64,000 nucleotides of DNA, taken from NCBI GenBank assembly GCA_001466705.2, contig LATX02000207.1, forward strand, positions 1-64,000, in the 5' to 3' direction. Shown one piece after another: positions 32,307-44,215 of this stretch (position 1 is its first letter; each line of letters begins with the position of its first letter). A program made the translations under genes and the position numbers. The notes under the pieces are model-generated. The model saw nothing but the letters and a program-made list of their open reading frames with translations, ran no database searches and was not told the DNA's origin. Source of the DNA: Moniliophthora roreri. Lineage: Eukaryota > Basidiomycota > Agaricomycetes > Agaricales > Marasmiaceae.

Positions 32307-33995
32307 TCAATTGTCGTACTTCTCCTCAGCATAATCCGCATAGCCTTCTCTTTGTTCCTCAACCTCGAGACCTGCTGGAACGTAAAGCCTGTGAATGATG
32401 GTCTTCTCGGGGTGCAGAGGTTTGTTGTGTTGAATTCTCTTCGCCAGATCGGGGTGGGCGATCCATAGGTAGCCAAAGACGATTGCAGAAACTTTTCCGC
32501 CTGTGTGAAGAAGCCACTATTAATTAGCTGATCATAAGAAAGCGTATTTGAACGCACTCGCAACCAGTTGTTCGCCCTCGGTAGGTGATACGCCTGCATT
32601 TAGGAATAGCGCGGAATTCTTGATGTAATGCGCGTAGGAATCGATTACATCGTGTTTTATTGATCGAGGTTCGCCTTGGGAACCCGTAAATCAATTCAAA
32701 CCAGGACTATGGGAAATGAGTGCATACCATCAATGACGATATCCAGCCTTTCGTCGTAACGAACCAAGCAGATGTAAGCCAATTTGAGGTTGTCTGCTTG
32801 AGTGATGAAGTAGCGGAAGGTTTCAAGGGTGTCCTCTAATGGCATCCTATACCAAGCACGCGTTAGAAAGAAGGGAGGCCAAAACTCAAAGAAGACCCAC
32901 CCCATATCATTGTACCCCCCACAGGGCGACAGCTTGATGCCAACTCGATCAGAGCCGAAAATTTCGGATACAGCTTTAAGCACTTCAAGTCCGAAACGAG
33001 AACGATTTTCCACGCTCCCACCCCATTGGTCTGTGCGTAGGTTAGCCGTATTGTCTAGGAATTGGCTGATGAGGTATCCCATGGCGCCATGCACTGCAAA
33101 CAGGTTCGATTTGTGCTCAGGGCAATGATTACCGTAGAAGTAGGCTCACGTTCCGCGCCATCGAATCCCGCTTTCTTCGCGTTCACAGCAGCCGTTTTGA
33201 ACAGTGCGACGAGTTTCCATGGGTCGTCCACTTCGGTGGGCTGTGGTCAGAAAGTCAGCTCTCGAGAATTACTTGGTTACTCGGATGATTGAACCTCACT
33301 GTAGTATAGCCAGGGTGTCCTGGTATAAAACGGAACTTGCCGCCTCTGGCTGATATTGCTGATGGTCCATATACGGGCTGTTATGTGATTCAGCATTTGA
33401 AGAGGTTCTACTTATGTGGAACAACACTGACTTCGCCAGAAGCTTTCTGTTCAGGAGCATCAGGATGACTCAGGCGACCGACTACAGAATGGTACTTGTC
33501 GTGAGTTTTAAAAGTTTTATTGAGTCTTAGTCACTTACCATGCCAAAGCTAGGAAGATGCTCCCTCAGAACCAGATGAATTGACGGAAAGTGAGACAATA
33601 ACATACCTGACAGTATATCAATCCACCTTCTTCATGAACGGCAGTTGTAATCTTACTCCAGGCCTTCATCTGTTCCTCATTCCATATACCAGGAGCGTGT
33701 TCCCATTCGGTCCTAGCGATCGAGTCATAGTCAGTCATGCTATAACACTTTCGCCAAGTTTCCGCACGCACCCTTGCTGAGAAACCAGAGTTCCTTCACT
33801 GACGATGAGCCCTGCACCCCCTTTAGCACGTTGCCTGTAATATTCTCCCATGACATGGTTTGGAACGTTGGTTGGTACTGCGCGGTTCCTCGTCAGCGCA
33901 GACATCACAACTCTATTCCGGAGAGTGATTGGACCGAGCTTGAGAGGCTGAAAAAGGGTAGTAGGAGTTGAGGAGACCGAAGAGATGTCGCTCAT
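32307..33995 (-). CDS. Old yellow enzyme-type NADH:flavin oxidoreductase
   Basis: Minus strand, ATG 33995 ([20 protein letters not shown]) to TGA 32307-32309. The N-terminal exon has [19 protein letters not shown] and [18 protein letters not shown], the FMN-binding start of the OYE barrel. The next exons have [18 protein letters not shown] and EEGGLIYCQ. The middle has [19 protein letters not shown] and [16 protein letters not shown]. The last exon has [23 protein letters not shown] enzymes reduce activated C=C bonds with NAD(P)H through FMN, in the cytosol. Roughly eight short introns interrupt the gene; those between 33,565 and 33,100 are only partly resolved. It lies head to head with HUS1, sharing a 363-bp intergenic region. 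A broken copy of the last exon is at 10,916-11,180. Confidence 0.85.
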
Positions 33996-34358
33996 AGTGT
34001 TCCGCAAGTTCAGAAGTTGACTTCCTGCTGCAACGATGGCAAATCAAGTCATTTTATACATATAGTAGCACGACCAAGCTCCGAGTACAGTATCGACATG
34101 AACTAGCGTCTATCAGTCCGGTAATAACAAAGACAGAATAGTTCAATTAGGAGCTCACTATAATTGAAATATTACGGGCTTCAACGGTGAATGTGAACGT
34201 TGCAGGAAGAGAGTGGCAGTGGTGAGAAACATTCTGACCAAGAAGCGTGCCTTCTTGATCCCAAACTAGCATTATCAAAACATCGGTGCCAACCTTTTTC
34301 TTTCGCGTTATCGACGCGTCGCAACCTTCATCTTAGTCCTAGGATCACTAGAGAACCG
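33996..34358. promoter_or_regulatory. Bidirectional intergenic region between the OYE gene and HUS1
   Basis: 363 bp between two divergent start codons. CATTTTATACATATAG at about 34,052 could serve as a TATA region for the minus-strand gene. No other motif is recognised. Confidence 0.4.
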
Positions 34359-35549
34359 ATGAGGTTTCGCACGACGATAGAAAGCCCGAGCACATTTTAT
34401 AGTACGTCGCTCGGTTCTCTAATTCTCCAGAATTGCTCACGGTTTTCAACATTAGAGATCATCCAAGCCGTGGAGAAATTGCAGAAAAGATGCATCATTC
34501 GATTTACCCCGACGAACATTCATATCATTTGTAACAGCGAAGCCAACGAAGGTGGAATGCAGGTTTGGTCGTGAGTGAGTTCGTATCGCCTTTGTTTGCT
34601 CTGGAAGCCTACATTGACCCTTTGGTATGATAGGCAAATCAAAGTCGACGCTATCTTCACGGAATACCGGATTCAATCAAATTCGAATAACGAGATCACT
34701 GTGGCCGTAACTGCTGAAGCTTTTGCTGCTGCCCTCAAGTCTGCGTCAGGGTCTGCTATTAACGCATCTAGCTCGCACGAAACGGACGAAGTTGTGATGA
34801 AACTCGCGAAAAAGAACGACAATGCAGTGCTGAGCTTTGAGATTATTGCAACGACGGGAGGTGGGAAGAGGGTGAATGTGACGCACGATGTGAGAATCGA
34901 TGTGATGAAGCCGGTGGATGTGGATAGGCTCAGTGAGCCTATGTGTCCGGAGCCCGATGTGAGTATGGTTCAGTGCCCGTGTCTGAAGTTGTCGTTGACG
35001 ATCACACATTCTTAGACGCATATCCTGCTGCCACCCTTGCAGAAGCTACGAGCAATTGTGGACAAGTTGAAACCCATGTCGGATATCCTTTCGGTGAAAG
35101 CCAACAACAACGGAGTTTTTCAGCTATCGATCAATACTGAGAGCGTCAAGGTTGAAACCGAATGGCAGAATTTGACGAATCCAAAGATGGGTCAGTGACG
35201 GTTCCAATTCCAACTGACACTCGCCTGCATGCTAATACTGCTTTTCCTTCTCAGTCCGTGAAGGAGCTTCACAAGAAGACCCAGATAACAGTCCGCCAGA
35301 TCCTAACGATGTATTTGGAGTGCTGGTCGCTACGAGGAGTTTTGTAAAGTTTCTCAACAGTCATGTCATCTCGACGACTACCATTGCATGTACGTGACTC
35401 TATCGACTGCTGAGCCTGTTCTTATTCTGGTTTCTATAGGTATATGTCAGAAACACTGCTTAATACTCTACGTCTACATTGGAGATGTCGCAGAGGCTGG
35501 CGGTGTCCTCACTTTTTATCTCCCTGCGGTCATCGACGATGAGGATTAG
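34359..35549 (+). CDS. HUS1: Checkpoint clamp subunit Hus1
   Basis: Exons 34359-34401, 34456-34570, 34634-34958, 35016-35190, 35255-35389 and 35440-35549 join in frame to about 300 residues, the usual length for Hus1. Diagnostic stretches are MRFRTTIESPSTFY, KLQKRCIIRFTPTNIHIIC, VWSQIKVDAIFTEYRIQS, VVMKLAKKNDNAVLSFEI, SEPMCPEPD, LRAIVDKLKPMSDILSVKAN, and the C-terminal YVYIGDVAEAGGVLTFYLP. Hus1 forms the PCNA-like 9-1-1 ring with Rad9 and Rad1, which is loaded at DNA damage in the nucleus and activates the ATR/Rad3 kinase. All splice sites are GT-AG and no frame defect is seen. Confidence 0.93.
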
Positions 35550-36175
35550 AATTATGCGATTCAGATACCCTTTAAATCTCGATACCATTGTATGTACCAT
35601 GAATGAGCTCTCACGTTCAAAGTCCCCACTCCCTTTGCGTTGCCTGACATCTGAGCTAACAAGAGCTGTTACCTTTCTACGAGCCATAGATTGGCGCAAC
35701 GAAAGGATGAGTACAGGGTTTACAAAGGTGGCCAATGAATCCAAACCAAGCCTTGTGACTGTCTATCGTATCGGGCTTTAGTATCGTCTTACTTATAACC
35801 CCCTTCAAATTTCTAGACTATATTTTCTTTTCCGAGATTGTACGGTTGTCACCGCGATAAGACTTGGCTGTGGCATGAACGAGGATGTGGGTGATCTGCC
35901 GCGGCTCTCGAGTTGATAACTTCTTCTCTTACCATAACAACTTGGATTAAACTCGAACTGTTCCAGTCATTCCTATTGCTCTACAGCGGGCAGAAACCCG
36001 GTTTCCGATATCTTATAGGCTCAACCATAAACCTCCAACGATGTTTGAACTTTGCGCCGGTTTCAATTTGCTCGCAAAAAATAGGCGTCTAAGACTTTTC
36101 CAGCATCATGCTCGCTGTCATATAACGCCATGCATCAGTAGCGCCAGGAACTGCATCGTCTAGCAGATCCTTATC
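35550..36175. other. Spacer between HUS1 and the second DUF6535 array
   Basis: No gene. About 35,875-35,945 (GAACGAGGATGTGG, GCCGCGGCTCTC, CTTCTCTTACCA-AACAAC) reappears at about 60,970-61,050 beyond the far end of the array. The last 80 bp are the conserved leader of DUF6535 genes (TTTTCCAGC...GCTGTCA, GCATCAG, AGCAGATCCTT). Confidence 0.5.
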
Positions 36176-39141
36176 ATGTCTTCTGGTGACCCGGTACGCG
36201 ATTGCTGTTATATCGGGCACAAAACATACTGAGCTCTATTTAGGTTGGAAGTCATTCTTTGTCTCGACGTGGTGGCGTCGCTGGGACATCGGAAAAGCAG
36301 GTGTGTTTCGACTGATTCTACTAGGAATAGTTGTCATGCTCAATTACTACTACTCTAGGAATGCATGGATCCCACTCAAGTACGAAGCAACACCATCCTT
36401 TTAACTGAAGAATCTTAGCCAATTCCATACAGATTTCACTGCCGCCTTCAGAAACTGGTTCGGTTCCAGAAAACGCGGTTCAAGAAAACGAGGTTCGAGA
36501 TACGGTCATCTCCTTGAATGCTGGCACTGAGGCTGATTTGGATCTTCAGCCCTTGAATAACCCAGAAGCTGCTCCGCCTCCGGCTAGGATGTCAGAGGAA
36601 TTCTGGAAAGCGATGGAAGCGGAGAATTTTTTGCGAAAGGTTGCTGCGCACGATGTACGGAAAATCATTCTCGCCATTCCAAATACAGACACTGAACGCC
36701 TGCCCATTTAGCCCTATATCCCAAACCCCTACCTAATGCGGACAGAAAACGTTGACGAAGAAAAGAAGCCGACAAAGACAGAGTCATGGGAAAGGATGTT
36801 GAAGGAGGTTTCCAGACATGATGAAGATATGGTCAAGGGCTGGCGAGATGACATCGATACCCTCCTTGTTTTCGTACGTCCGTTTGTTCTTTTTCTCACC
36901 GCCTAGCACTGACGCACGTCTAGGCCGGTCTCTTCTCTGCTGTTGTCACAGCATTCGCAATTGAATCGTACCAGTGGCTAGCCGAAGATCCCGCTGACAC
37001 TACAATCGCACTCCTCACCCAATTAATCTCAGTGCAGGTCAATGGTTCACAATCCATCTCCTCCGGGCCCGCCCAGTTCAAAGCAGATGTATCCTCGATC
37101 CGTATTAACGTCTTTTGGTTCCTCAGTCTCATCCTCAGCCTCGCGTCAGCGCTTTTCGGCCTGCTGTGCAAGCAATGGGTACGGGAATACCAGCGCGACA
37201 CGACAACCCGAACACCAGGAGAAGCTTTGGCGTTAAGACAACTACGCCGAGACAGCTTTGAGAAGTGGGGAGTATCATCGTTCCTGTCGGCGTTGCCAAT
37301 ACTCCTCGAAGTCGCGCTTCTATTCTTCTTTGTCGGCGTGTTGGATCTACTGTGGAACCGACATCGTGTCCCATTTGCCGTTTGCTTTGTTGCAATCTCG
37401 TTCAGCGCGGGATTGTACTTCCTCACCGCGCTATTACCCACCCTGATGGTGCCGAGGGATCAGACGGACGACATCAAACATAGACGATTCAACCGGTTGT
37501 CATACCAATTCATCTGTCCATACAAATCACCTCAGGCATGGTTGGTATACCGGTTCTCCAGCGCAATCCTACGTCCTCTACTCAAAATTCCGGCTATCAA
37601 CGACTTCCTCCGCGAAAAAGCTCGACGCTTTTGGGATCACATCAAGTCGCCAGCCTCGGATTGGTCTTCTTTTGACCTCTGGGTAGTCAGACAGTTTGAC
37701 CGGCACGTTTACCTACCTGGTTTTGTGGGCACTTTCGATCTGAAAGTGTATGAGTTGTGCGCTTTTGAATGGGCAGTTGCGATGTTCCGTGATAGCCCTT
37801 CAATGACCCCACATCTTCAAAATGTCTTGGGAATGATCCCTCCTTCCGTGGTGTCATCTGCTGTCTTGGGTAGGTGGGATCGTACGATGTGGAAAGCTGT
37901 CTCGATGCGGGATGTTGAGGGTGTCCTTAGATATGCGGGTCCAGGCGCTTCGCCTAACCCAACTATTCCGCTTCCTATCCTCCAGCATTCTGAGGGGATC
38001 AGTTTGTTGTTCCACCACCAGTACTGGGTGAAGATGGCTACACATCGCTTCTTAGATGATTACAACCTCGGCCAGCTCATTGGTTCAATGAAACATGCAG
38101 ATCTACAGCATTCCACCGGCCTCCGTTTCGTCATCCCGTTCCCCATAGTTGACGCACTGTGGACACATGGAAACCCGACCATTCGTGCAGAGAGTCTCAC
38201 ACTACTCTCACTCTTCGAGGAATCTTGGAAGTCATGCCTAGGGTATGTTGAGGAACGCCATGATGGCGAGCGACGGGCTTTCATGCGAGCCCTCGCAGAT
38301 CATATCAATCGCACGGATCGTGTTTCGGAACTGTTGACGAGTAAACGTGGGCAGGCATTCATTCGTTTCATTCACAACGAAGCCATCACGCGAGGACTTG
38401 TCGATCGACACCCTTTCAAACATCTCGGGAACATATGGTCGAGAGCGATCAAAAGGGCACAAGAAGTTGGGTACTTACCTTCCGACTACGTTGCACCGAT
38501 TCCTGGCCACAGGGATGGTCCACCCACACTACCAAACCTAAATCCCGTCCGATACTCTATAGAGACCGAACGAGGCGTGCGGGCTGATAACCATGAGGTA
38601 TTGCATATCGTCACTTCAAGTGACCATGGAGATGCTACTGGAGTTGGTCCGCTGAAGGAAGGACACGTCCATCGTCCACAGAACTCGAGCCCTCATAGCG
38701 TCAATACTATTGACACCCCTTCATTAGGGAGTCGCGTTACTGGTTCACCAGGCAACACAATCCGAGATCATGAATCTGGGGTGGATAGTATGGAGCGGCC
38801 GACGGACAGTCAGGAAGACCACACCGCAAATCACAATTCCAGCTATATGGGGATGGACAACGCGCAGAGGCATGAGAAGGGCGATAACATAAAGGATCTG
38901 GGTCCAGGCAAGCGAAGAGATGGTATACTTGGCGATTCGAGCAAGCATGGCGATGACACTGGGGATGTCGGTGCCGATAGTTATAGCCTTCGCAGGTAAG
39001 CCTCTCCATGTTATTCGTTGTTGGGACGTTCAAGTAGACTGATGTCATGGTGTCAGCCTTGAGCGACGTGCATTCAGCATCCAGAATAATCAAGAACGTG
39101 CCGAATTGGAAATCAGCGTACTCCACCATGAACCAGAGTGA
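36176..39141 (+). CDS. DUF6535 multi-pass membrane protein, copy C
   Basis: Complete model: exons 36176-36193, 36244-36300, 36433-36654, 36712-36873, 36924-38995 and 39057-39141, 871 residues. The N-terminus (MSSGDP, then a Ser/Arg/Gly stretch) differs most from its relatives. The DUF6535 block KEVSRHDEDMVKGWRDDID leads into helix 1; helices 2-4 follow as in copy A. The tail is long and Asp/Ser/Gly-rich. The last exon begins SLERRAFSIQNNQERAELE and ends HHEPE, closely like the end of copy B. This copy lacks the NFG-WLVARRWL segment found in D to H. It is one of the best-preserved members; the function is unknown. Confidence 0.83.
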
Positions 39142-39799
39142 TGCTGGAGGTGTTTCATCGAGGATTCAAGATTTCGTGTTCTTCTGTCCAAGTAAGGACA
39201 GCTTGCTATACTAGCGTCCATTGATGTCAGTGCTTCATTGTGTATACTAGTGTTCCATGTAGATCAGAAATCGACGCTATGACTTCAGTTTTGTTCTTGC
39301 CTGGCTTTATACTAGGCTTCGAGATTCAAGATGTTCAAAGAAGATTTGTTTTGGGTGGCATACATATAGCTTACAGATTGGCGGCTTATCAGGTCTTTCA
39401 TGAGTGTGCTCTCGTCTAAAGACTGAACTCCCACTCCCGACGCCATCGCCAGTCTTACAACCCTCAAATCATCCAGCAAGTATTACCATACGTACACTCA
39501 TGGCGAAATACCCAGTATGTGTGCCATGTTTTATTCAAACCTTGTAGACAACCAAAATAAGCCACATAGTGTGAAATAAAACATGAACGTTGAACTATCC
39601 GCTGATTCCAACTTCTCCGAAGCGCTATGGTCAACCCAAAACCTCCAACATCTCAATTCTTTTCGCAGACCAAGCCGAGGCTCACCGCTACAAAAACATT
39701 CAGGCGCCACGAAACGCGCGGCGGCGCTGGCTGTCACCACTATGTGCTGGAAGCGCCAGGAAACCTCTTTCGAACCACTTCGTCTAGCAGATCGTTGTG
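39142..39799. other. Spacer between copies C and D
   Basis: No gene. It is shorter than the other spacers and lacks most of their conserved segments. The last 60 bp carry the shared leader. Confidence 0.5.
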
Positions 39800-42700
39800 A
39801 TGTCTTCTGGGGACCCGGTACGCTGACCATGCTGTTATGCCGGGTGAAAAACATTTTGAGCTCTGTTTCGCTATCAGGCTGTGAGCCGTCCTTCATCTCC
39901 ACGTGCGAGTATTGCTGGGACATCGCGAAGCCAGGTATGTTTCGATTGATTCTAATGGGAATCGCTATAGTGCTCAATTACCGCTAGGAATCCATGGATC
40001 CTACTCAAGTATGAAACAATACCCTCCTTTTAAATGAAGGCTCTTAGTCAATTCCATACAGATTTCATTGCCGCCTTCCGAAGCTGGATCGGTTCGAGAA
40101 AACGAGGTTCGGGATACAGCCATCTCCTTGAATGCTGGCACTGGGGCTAACTTGGATCTTCAGTCTATGAATATTCCGGAATCTGCTTCACCCCCACCCG
40201 AGTCGACAGAGGATAACGATGAATACAAGAAAGCGATGCAAAGGCACCTTTTTTTGATCGATGTTGCCCAAAATGATGTACGAAACATCATCCTTTCCAC
40301 TCCAAGTGCCAACACTGAGCATTATGACCATTAGCCTTATATCCCTGACCCCTACCCAATGCCAAGGGAACCGACAGGAAACATAGATGATGGGAAGAAA
40401 CCGACACGTACAGAGTCATGGGAGAGGATGCTGAACGAGGTTTCTAGGCACGACGAGGATATGGTGAAGGGTTGGCGAGATGACATCGACACCCTCCTAG
40501 TTTTCGTATGTACACTTGCTCTCTATCTTACCAACCAATACTAACACCGTCTAGGCCGGTCTCTTCTCTGCTGTCGTCACAGCATTCGTGATTGAATCAT
40601 ACCAATGGCTGGACGAAGATCCCGCAGACACCACAGTTACACTCCTTATGCAGCTAGTCTCAGTGCAGGTCAACGGCTCACAATCCGCCTTCTTCGAGTC
40701 CACCCAATTCAAACCAGACGCATCGTCAATCCGCATCAACGTATTTTGGTTCCTCAGTCTCATCCTCAGCCTCACGTCTGCACTGTTTGGCCTGCTGTGC
40801 AAGCAGTGGGTACGAGAACACCAACGAGACACAACAACGCGAACACCAGGAGAAGCTCTGGCGCTCCGTCAGCTCCGCCGAGACAGTTTTGAAAAGTGGG
40901 GAGTGTTGTCATTCCTGTCAGCGCTCCCTATCCTTCTCGAGGTCGCTCTGCTATTCTTCTTTGTCGGTGTATTGGATCTACTGTGGAACCGACATCGTGT
41001 TCCATTTGCGGTTTGCTTTGTTGCAATCTCGTTTAGCGCGGGATTGTATTTCCTCACCGCACTATTACCCACTCTGATGGTTCCGAGGGATCAGAGGGAC
41101 GACATCTCTGATAGACGATTCAACCGGCTTTCATACCAGTTCATCTGTCCATATAAATCACCTCAGGCATGGCTGGTATACCGGCTCTCCAGCATAATCT
41201 TTCGTCCTCTACTCAAAATCCCGGCTATCAACAGCTTTTTTCACGAAAAAGCTCGAGGTTTATGGGATCACGTTTTGTCGCCGGCCTCGGATTGGTCTTC
41301 TTTTGACCTCTGGGTAGTCAGACAGTTTGACCAGCACGTCTTGCTACCTGGGGACTCTTTCGATCTGAAAGTGTATGAGCTGCGCGCTTTTGAATGGGCA
41401 GTCGCGATGTTCCGTGATAGCCCTTCAATGATCCCACATCTTCGAAATGTTTTGGAAACAATTCCTCCTTCCGTGGCGTTATCTGCTGTCTTGGGCAGGT
41501 GGGTCCGTACGATGGTGAAAGCTATCTCGATGCCGGATGTCGAGAATATCCTCAGATATCTATATCCAGACCCTTTGCTTAACCCGACTATTCGACAACC
41601 TATCCTTCAACAACCTGAGGGGATCGACTTGTTGTTCCACCACCAGTACTGGATGAAGATGGCCGCAACTTCCCTCCTAGATGATTACTACCTCGACCAA
41701 CTCATTGGTTCAATGGAATGCACAGACCTACAGCATTCCACTGGCCTCCATTTCGTCATCCCGTTTCCCGTGGTTGACGCACTGTGGGCACATGAAGACC
41801 CGACCGTTTGTGCGAAGAGTCTCGCACTACTCTCACTCTTCGAGGAATCTTGGAAATCATGCCTAGGGTATGATGAAGAACGCCATGATGGCGAGCGTTT
41901 GGCTTTCATGCGAGCCCTCGCAGATCATATCAACCGCACGGGTCGTGTTTCGGCATTGTTGACGAGTAAACGTGGGCAAGCATTCATTCGTTCCATTCAT
42001 AATGAGGTTGTTACTCGACAATGGGTCTCAAATCGGGGCACATGGGCTCGAGCGATCAAGAGGGTACAAGAAGTTGGAGGCTTGCCTTCTGACTACTTTG
42101 CACTGATTCCTGGTTATTGGGATGCTCTGCCAACGTTACCGAACCTAGATCCCATCCGATACTCTTTAGAGACCGAACGAGGTAACGATGGGGTATTGGA
42201 TATCGTTACGTCGAATGAGATGCAAGACACCTTTGGGGTTGTATCGTTGGAGGGAGGTCTAATTCATCGTCTACACAACTTTGGTGCGTGGCTTGTAGCC
42301 CGTCGTTGGCTATCCTTCTTTTCGGGAAGCGAAAAAATCACCTGTAACAATGTCAATGACAACGCTATCCCAGGGAGTCGTATTACCGATTCACCGGACG
42401 AAATGATCAAGATCGCAAGTCGTAAGTCTGGAGAAGGCCATGAGGGTAGCGCGCAGCATCTTGGGAGGCATGATAGCATGGACGATTCAGGTCTACGTCA
42501 GAGAACGGATACTGGTGTACTTGGCGATTCGAGTAGACAAGGCGATGAAGTTGGGAATATTGGGTGTGACAGCTATGGCTTTCGCAGGTAAGTCTCGTTA
42601 TTTTCCGCTAGGATATTCGGATAGACTGATGCCATAATGTCAGACAAGGATCTACAGCGGATGCTATGGGAGAGCCAACGCACGATCGGGAAGACTTGGA

Positions 42701-42865
42701 CGAGGATGATGCGCAGAGGCTTGGAATTGATACCGGTACACTTGGCGACCGTGACGAAGTTGAGGTCCATGGCGATAGCGACAGACTGCACAGGTAGGCC
42801 TCTATGTCTTTTTTGCTGCTGGGATATTTGTATACTCACGCCATGATTCCAGCCTCAGGCGATAA
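39800..42865 (+). CDS. DUF6535 multi-pass membrane protein, copy D
   Basis: Exons 39800-39817, 39878-39934, 40062-40277, 40335-40505, 40555-42587, 42644-42793 and 42853-42865, 885 residues. The second exon encodes SRPSSPRASIAGTSRSQ. The third has the acidic block STEDNDEYKKAM shared with copy F. Four membrane helices and the YKSPQAWLVY and SSFDLWVVRQFD blocks are intact. The tail includes the FGAWLVARRWLSFFSGSEK segment. An additional penultimate exon (LDEDDAQRLGIDTGTLG) is present, as in E and F. The final exon is only SLRR, because a TAA occurs where B, C and F continue. Confidence 0.82.
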
Positions 42866-44215
42866 GTATCCGACAATTCGAGTCATCGAGAACATGCTGA
42901 GTTGTGATTCACAATGAAGGACAAGATCAAGTAGCATACTGTATGGAAGCGTCGTATGTTAGTATAGCATTCAAGTGGTGTTTAAGCAGAATTTCTGAAT
43001 ATATATAATTATATTCCAGATTAATGCTACTACACATATCTGACTAGAATAATTTGGAAGTATGGTGTTCAAATTCCGCTCGCACTTGATGAGTCTTGTC
43101 ACAAGTTCTGTTCTTTCGCGCGCTATCTTCAGTCAACGCCGTTTGTAAGAGTTGAGGGCAAGTCAAGATCTTTGGAAAAGAAAATCGGGTCACATTGGAA
43201 AGAGGACCTAGTCACCATACTCCCGCTCACCCACGATGTGACCCCAACTAGCCTATTCTGCATATTGCCGTCATGTTCTTCCGTGCAACTATCTCATTAG
43301 CATCCGGTGTGGAGGAGAAGGAAGAGGAGAGCGCCGATAATGCCTTCGAACTTGCGAAAAATAAAAGGGAGGCATCGTTTTACGTTGTTGGCAATGCGAG
43401 GCTTGACACATGCCTGTGAGGATTCGAGGATAATCTAGTTTCACGTTGCAAGTCATGACTCGGATAGAAGAGAAAGGAAAGTACAACTACCTGTGCTGAA
43501 TATACCACCCCAACTGAACACCCGTATTTCAAGTCAGCGAACACAGTGACTCTGCTTTTGGCATCATATCCATCATGTACAACCTATCTTATTGAACTTT
43601 GGATTGGTATACAGGAAATAAAAGCAGGCGCAGTAAGCACATGTACCCTCTACCACGGGGTCATATCTATCATAGGTGATAGTCAACGCACGGTGGGCTG
43701 CTACCCTCGGATGTGGGCAATGCGAGCTCGAGGCACATTTCGCAGTTGAGAAGGTTGCTATTTGTGGTAGTGAGTGCAAGAGGTGTCAATGATGTAGACA
43801 GAGAGGGGGTTTTCTGGGATAATAGTATCCGGGGACCGGGGAAGCAGTCGTGGTTGAGTCAGAGTGCAAGGTTAGTGGGGATAATGTCTCGATCTGCGTC
43901 TTGTGTAGTGAGCGTTGCATGAATCTCGATTCCTTTACCAGTAGTAATGAAAGTGATAACCCAATAACCACTTGTTTACGATCATCCGTTTACTGATGTA
44001 GTCGGTGTTCATTTTCAGAGTGAAAAGGCAGTACTGGGTTGGATCCATAGCGGTCTGTTAGATCCAACAGAAACACACGCCGATGCCTGTTTCCAATTAC
44101 CCGCCATCAGAGTAAACACACGCAGCGGCATTTTCCAGCGTGCTGGCTGTCAGTCACTGTCACATCAAGCACGAGGAACCCTCTTTCAAATTACTTTGTC
44201 TACCAGATCCTTGCG
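42866..44215. other. Spacer between copies D and E
   Basis: No intact gene. From 43,026 it is the start of the 3.9-kb block duplicated at 51,994. Parts (43,050-43,560) recur in every large spacer, for example TTTGTAAGAGTTGAGGGCAAG and CCTATTCTGCATATTGCC. On the minus strand, open pieces near 43,540 (VFADLKYG) and 43,420 (ILTGMCQAS) may be exon relics of a lost gene. Confidence 0.5.

Noticed and set aside
40335..40337. Reading the conserved TAG before PYIP as a real stop that makes two-cistron genes
   Set aside because: A donor and acceptor of normal fungal spacing frame it in all copies, and the frame continues in phase on both sides.
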